From CAZOOK01 sp964581385 (GTDB taxonomy: Bacteria; Pseudomonadota; Gammaproteobacteria; Nevskiales; Nevskiaceae), in contig CAZOOK010000017.1 of NCBI GenBank assembly GCA_964581385.1, forward strand, positions 62,001 to 126,000: a stretch of 64,000 nt of DNA, given 5' to 3'. The notes below the pieces were generated by a model. That model ran no database searches and was not told where the DNA came from. It saw nothing but the letters and a program-made list of their open reading frames with translations. The position numbers and the translations under genes are program-made. Of the stretch, positions 61,143 through 64,000 are shown in pieces (the first letter of the stretch is position 1; every line of letters begins with the position of its first letter).

Positions 61143-61280
61143 TATGCGGCCGGCAAATACCTTGCATGAAATTTCCCACCACTGAATAGCGGCTCAGTTA
61201 CACTGCTCGCGGTCGATGCACATGTGATGCTCTGAAGTAGATTTTCATCCCGGTTAATCACGCCAGAGAGCAATGTGTCT

Positions 61281-62888
61281 ATGGATAGATCATTTTTCGA
61301 ACAAGCCAACCCGCATTGTGTCGACAGCCTGCTCAGGACTACTAAAAGCAAAGTAATCGTAGCGTCGGAGGATATCTTCGACACCAGAGGTATCAAACTT
61401 CTGGCTCGCAGCAAGCCGATAACCGTTTCCTTACAGGAGCGGTTGCTTGCCTGTCGGCTCAAAAAGCCGCTGGAACTTTGCCTGCGTGTCGAAAACGGGA
61501 TTGCCGCAAAAGATATCGTGCGCGAAGCGCGGCGATTGATGGATAACACGCCAGCTCTGCTGACGCTCATTGGCGGAAATTCTACAAAAATTCTAGACCT
61601 GCTTGGCGATGTCAGGATTTCCGGCGCGCCGCATCTGCTTCTTACCGTCTCCGCCGAGGACGGCTCCGGCATTTTCGGGCATTCGGTTCTGACCGCGCTA
61701 ATCGCCGCTGCGATCACGCTCAATCTTGGTGTTCCGAGTCATTCAGCGGAAAGCATTGTTATCGCAGCGTTGTTCCATGATCTCGGCGAAATTTATATCA
61801 GCCCCAACTATCTCAGGAGTACGCGCGATCTCGCGCCGGATGAATGGAAGCAGGTCGTGACGCATCCGCGACTCACGGCGATTTTGCTCTCCGAATTGGC
61901 GGGATATCCGTCTCCGGTGGTGATGGCAACGCAGGAACATCACGAGCGGCTCGACGGTACCGGCTACCCCTACGGTAAGTCGGGGAACGAAATTTCCGAA
62001 CTCGGGCAGATCCTGATGACCGCGGAAACGCTGTCGAATATTTTGCCCAGCCCGGAAAATCCCGAAACCCGGGCGAAGCTCGCCCTGGGGCTGGTCCCCA
62101 GCCAGTATCCTCACGATGCTGTGGCCGTGGTCTTCGATGCCTATAAGGGCAGCATTCCGACCATTCCGATGTCATTTGATCTGCCGGTGCTGATGAAAAC
62201 GGCTGCCGAAATCACTCAGCGACTTGGCAACGCACGCGCGCTAGCGCTCGGCGTTGGAGAGCGCAGTGACATTACTCTGGCCCAAGCCGAGTTGGCTCGG
62301 CGTGCGCGTGATGTGTGCAGAAACCTGCTGGTCTCGTTGAATGCCTCCGGCATATTGGAAGTGCTAGAAGCCGCCGAGGCCGATTTTCGGCAGGATCCGA
62401 GTCTCGCGACGGAGCTGCAAGTGGTCGTGAAGGAATTGACGTGGCGGTTGCGCGCGTTATCGCGCCACATTTCGCTGGCATCGAGCTTTCTGACGCCGCA
62501 GCTTGATTCTTTCGATGAAATCGCCCGCATGCTGTACATCGCCGATTCCCGAAGTACGCCGAATGCACAGGTGTTTCTTGGCGATCTTCAGGATGCAATG
62601 GTCCGGACCTCGCGTTTCCTGCACCAGAAGGATCTGCCAGAAGGCAAGGTCATGTTCGATCTGGGTGCCGTGAAATTCATACTGGAACCGGATGGCAAGA
62701 AGCTTTGGTATTTGCGTAAATCGTCGGATAACGGCTATTACGCATTCAGCACGATCGTCGATGACGCGCGGTTGAAGGAATTCGCAGATCTGACGTCATC
62801 TGCGGCGCCAGTTGCGCCGGTCGGTACGCTGGATATTTTGAATCCATCGGCTGCTGAAGCCTCTCGTCCCGCCGACCGCGGTGTCTGA
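61281..62888 (+). CDS. HD-GYP domain protein (candidate c-di-GMP phosphodiesterase)
   Basis: A 535-residue cytosolic protein. The N-terminal 120 residues are unassigned. The HD-GYP domain (about 125-260) has HSVLTALIAAAI, FHDLGEIYI with His166-Asp167, a THPRLTAILLSEL His and QEHHERLDGTGYP ending in GYP (228-230). The usual HDIGK is HDLGE, so one position of the family motif is changed. The C-terminal 270 residues are helical and unknown. It may hydrolyse c-di-GMP. GTG 61275 is an alternative start. No sigma-54 site precedes it. Confidence 0.85.
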   Translation: MDRSFFEQANPHCVDSLLRTTKSKVIVASEDIFDTRGIKLLARSKPITVSLQERLLACRLKKPLELCLRVENGIAAKDIVREARRLMDNTPALLTLIGGNSTKILDLLGDVRISGAPHLLLTVSAEDGSGIFGHSVLTALIAAAITLNLGVPSHSAESIVIAALFHDLGEIYISPNYLRSTRDLAPDEWKQVVTHPRLTAILLSELAGYPSPVVMATQEHHERLDGTGYPYGKSGNEISELGQILMTAETLSNILPSPENPETRAKLALGLVPSQYPHDAVAVVFDAYKGSIPTIPMSFDLPVLMKTAAEITQRLGNARALALGVGERSDITLAQAELARRARDVCRNLLVSLNASGILEVLEAAEADFRQDPSLATELQVVVKELTWRLRALSRHISLASSFLTPQLDSFDEIARMLYIADSRSTPNAQVFLGDLQDAMVRTSRFLHQKDLPEGKVMFDLGAVKFILEPDGKKLWYLRKSSDNGYYAFSTIVDDARLKEFADLTSSAAPVAPVGTLDILNPSAAEASRPADRGV

Positions 62889-63077
62889 TCAGATTGCATG
62901 GAAGCTACCGCGTTTCCTGGATGTGTGTAGCACAGCTCGGCCGCGGCTCCGGTGGAACGCAAAACCATCTTCACTCGCAACGGGGTTTAACGGCTCCAAG
63001 AAGATTGCCGCGGCCGGACCCCGATTGGCGCACCGGATTTCCCGTTTAATCATCTGTATACGGGAGGCAGTCCGGGC

Positions 63078-63093
63078 TGGCCCAGCGCTTGCA
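63078..63093 (+). promoter_or_regulatory. Sigma-54 promoter for the small gene pair
   Basis: TGGCCCAGCGCTTGCA: GG at 63079-63080 and GC at 63091-63092 with N10 spacing; one base (C for A) departs from TGGCAC, and the TTGCA box is perfect. The predicted start near 63104 lies 25 bases before ATG 63129. The rest of the 62889-63128 gap holds nothing else I recognise. Confidence 0.7.
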
Positions 63094-63128
63094 TAGGGTC
63101 CGGGGTCGATGTGGATGCGAGCTGATTG

Positions 63129-63338
63129 ATGAAAGCTTCAACGGAATTTGTGGTGTGCCAGCCGTTCGCCGGAAGAGGGCGCTTCCTTTATCTGGACAAC
63201 GAAGGCGGATTGACCCCGCATGTGGCGACGGCACGACGTTTTGAATCGTTTGCTGCGGCACGTGAAAACTGGCGGCTCGCCGGACCTTCGGCCACAATTA
63301 TGGAACTTAAGAGAAGCCAGGCGCGGGTCGCAGCCTGA
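63129..63338 (+). CDS. Small protein of unknown function (69 residues)
   Basis: Starts MKASTEFVVCQPFAG with RFLYLDNEGGLTPHVATARRF and AAARENWRLAG. There is no membrane segment or known motif. It is supported as a gene by the sigma-54 promoter 25 bases upstream and by a closely following second gene. Unknown family. It could be one of the small RpoN-controlled proteins made during surface or motility responses. Confidence 0.55.
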   Translation: MKASTEFVVCQPFAGRGRFLYLDNEGGLTPHVATARRFESFAAARENWRLAGPSATIMELKRSQARVAA

Positions 63339-63361
63339 GCATGTTCATGGAGGAGCTTCGC

Positions 63362-63586
63362 ATGCCTCAGTCTTACATTCTTGGGAATTACCGGAAGCGG
63401 ATTTACTGCGCGCATTTTGGCGGCCGCGTGGAAGCGCGGGCGGAAATGTTTACCAACCAGGGATGGGAGCAACAGTCGTTTGTCGAAGCGCCGACGGCCC
63501 AGGAAGCTGTGCGTCAGCTCATCAGGTCGCTGCCGGCGTGGCAAGGTGCCGAAGTGCGTCACATCTCGGTGACGGAAGCCGCCTGA
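63362..63586 (+). CDS. Small protein of unknown function (74 residues)
   Basis: Starts MPQSYILGNYRKRIYCAHFGG and ends VRHISVTEAA. The start is set by a strong GGAGGAG (63349-63355) six bases before ATG 63362; an in-frame ATG at 63341 lies upstream of that ribosome site and is not used. Mixed alpha-beta character, no membrane helix and no recognised motif. It is 23 bases after the 69-residue gene and is likely cotranscribed from the sigma-54 promoter. Confidence 0.6.
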   Translation: MPQSYILGNYRKRIYCAHFGGRVEARAEMFTNQGWEQQSFVEAPTAQEAVRQLIRSLPAWQGAEVRHISVTEAA

Positions 63587-63595
63587 CCTGGTCCC

Positions 63596-64000
63596 TCACT
63601 CAAAGCTGATGCGCAAACTACCCGTATAGAAGCGTCCGCGGTCGCTGCGGATCGCGGCGAAGTTGCCGGGGGCGAGCGGCTGGTCGATGATCTGGTCGCT
63701 GTACATCTCTTTGGTCAGATTCTGGATGCCAAGTGTCAGCGCCCATGCGTCTTTCGCTTCGTCGGCGATGATAAAGCGCGGATTGAGCAGCAGCGTTGCA
63801 GATTGAAGCTGGCGCGGATCGTCTTCCGAATTTAGATAGCGGCTGCCCTGATAAAGCACATCGAGTGCTGACGTTACGCTGATGTCGTGCGGCAGGTGCA
63901 GCAGCGTATAAGCGGGTGTCATCGCGGCGGTCCAGTCGGGCGCGAACGGCAGGCGCTTGCCGGTTAGATCCTGTGAAGGCTGCGGCGAGTCGCCGGGTAC
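63596..64000 (-). CDS. TonB-dependent receptor, C-terminal part
   Basis: The frame is open to the window end (64000) and finishes at 63596 with a terminal Phe-Glu (GSLRISFE), a near-C-terminal outer-membrane barrel end. It reads DLTGKRLPFAPDWTAAMTPAY at about 63905-63965, the classical late-barrel motif of TonB-dependent receptors, followed by ALTLGIQNLTKEMY and an LAPGNFAAI strand. Ligand cannot be told from this fragment. Confidence 0.9.
   Translation of the reverse strand, partial: VPGDSPQPSQDLTGKRLPFAPDWTAAMTPAYTLLHLPHDISVTSALDVLYQGSRYLNSEDDPRQLQSATLLLNPRFIIADEAKDAWALTLGIQNLTKEMYSDQIIDQPLAPGNFAAIRSDRGRFYTGSLRISFE

Noticed and set aside
1..64000. CRISPR array
   Set aside because: I found no series of regularly spaced short direct repeats and no cas genes. 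The repeats found are dispersed inverted-repeat elements.

Overview
The window reads as a high-GC gammaproteobacterial chromosome, most like the order Xanthomonadales. That placement is an inference from gene order (flgK-flgL-fliC-flaG-fliD-fliS-PilZ-regulator-rpoN-fleQ-fliE onward), the Ffh/YpjD/CorC neighbourhood and rpsF-rpsR-rplI; no ribosomal RNA gene is present to prove it.

Bases 1-26632 are one large polar-type flagellar locus, all on the + strand: the 3' end of flgK, flgL, an oversized flagellin with an internal duplication, flaG, fliD, fliS, a PilZ-like protein, an atypical response regulator, rpoN, a CheY-like receiver, fleQ, then fliEFGHIJK, a membrane GGDEF-like protein, fliLMNOPQR and flhB. 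Sigma-54 promoters with exact GG-N10-GC spacing precede fliE and fliL. Sigma-28 type promoters precede fliC and fliS. The expected hierarchy (RpoN plus FleQ for basal body and export, FliA for filament genes) is therefore visible in the DNA. flhA, flhF, flhG, fliA and che genes do not follow flhB here.

Bases 26693-33385 hold a GMC oxidoreductase with a small twin-arginine partner, a PAS/GAF/GGDEF diguanylate cyclase with its own sigma-54 promoter, a coupled TPR-glycosyltransferase and a truncated hemoglobin. A tRNA-Ser (33482-33573) is followed by a SIR2-like gene fragment and an accessory stretch (33905-43921): secreted repeat proteins, a PQQ quinoprotein, dinB, a reductase, and a membrane protein broken at an AG dinucleotide tract.

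Bases 44227-56644 are mostly housekeeping: metZ, a NUDIX and MazG pair, an orphan BcsZ-like protein with an altered catalytic site, an orphan ParA, FadH, CorC, YpjD, a metallo-beta-lactamase and ffh. The end holds an acetyltransferase, a glycosyltransferase 2 gene whose start region has been tandemly duplicated, an acyltransferase, rpsF-rpsR-rplI, an HD-GYP protein, a small sigma-54 preceded gene pair and the 3' end of a TonB-dependent receptor.

The most unusual structure is a dispersed set of intergenic, multi-stem inverted-repeat elements bounded by CTAG/TTAG (about 11997, 25328, 26693, 53151, 56663, with half copies at 19535 and 50911, and a second family at 46471, 48595 and 54175). Their stem sequences differ from copy to copy while pairing is preserved, and junction and apical-loop sequences are conserved. 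Several lie 12-20 bases upstream of start codons, and three supply the TAG stop codon of the preceding gene.
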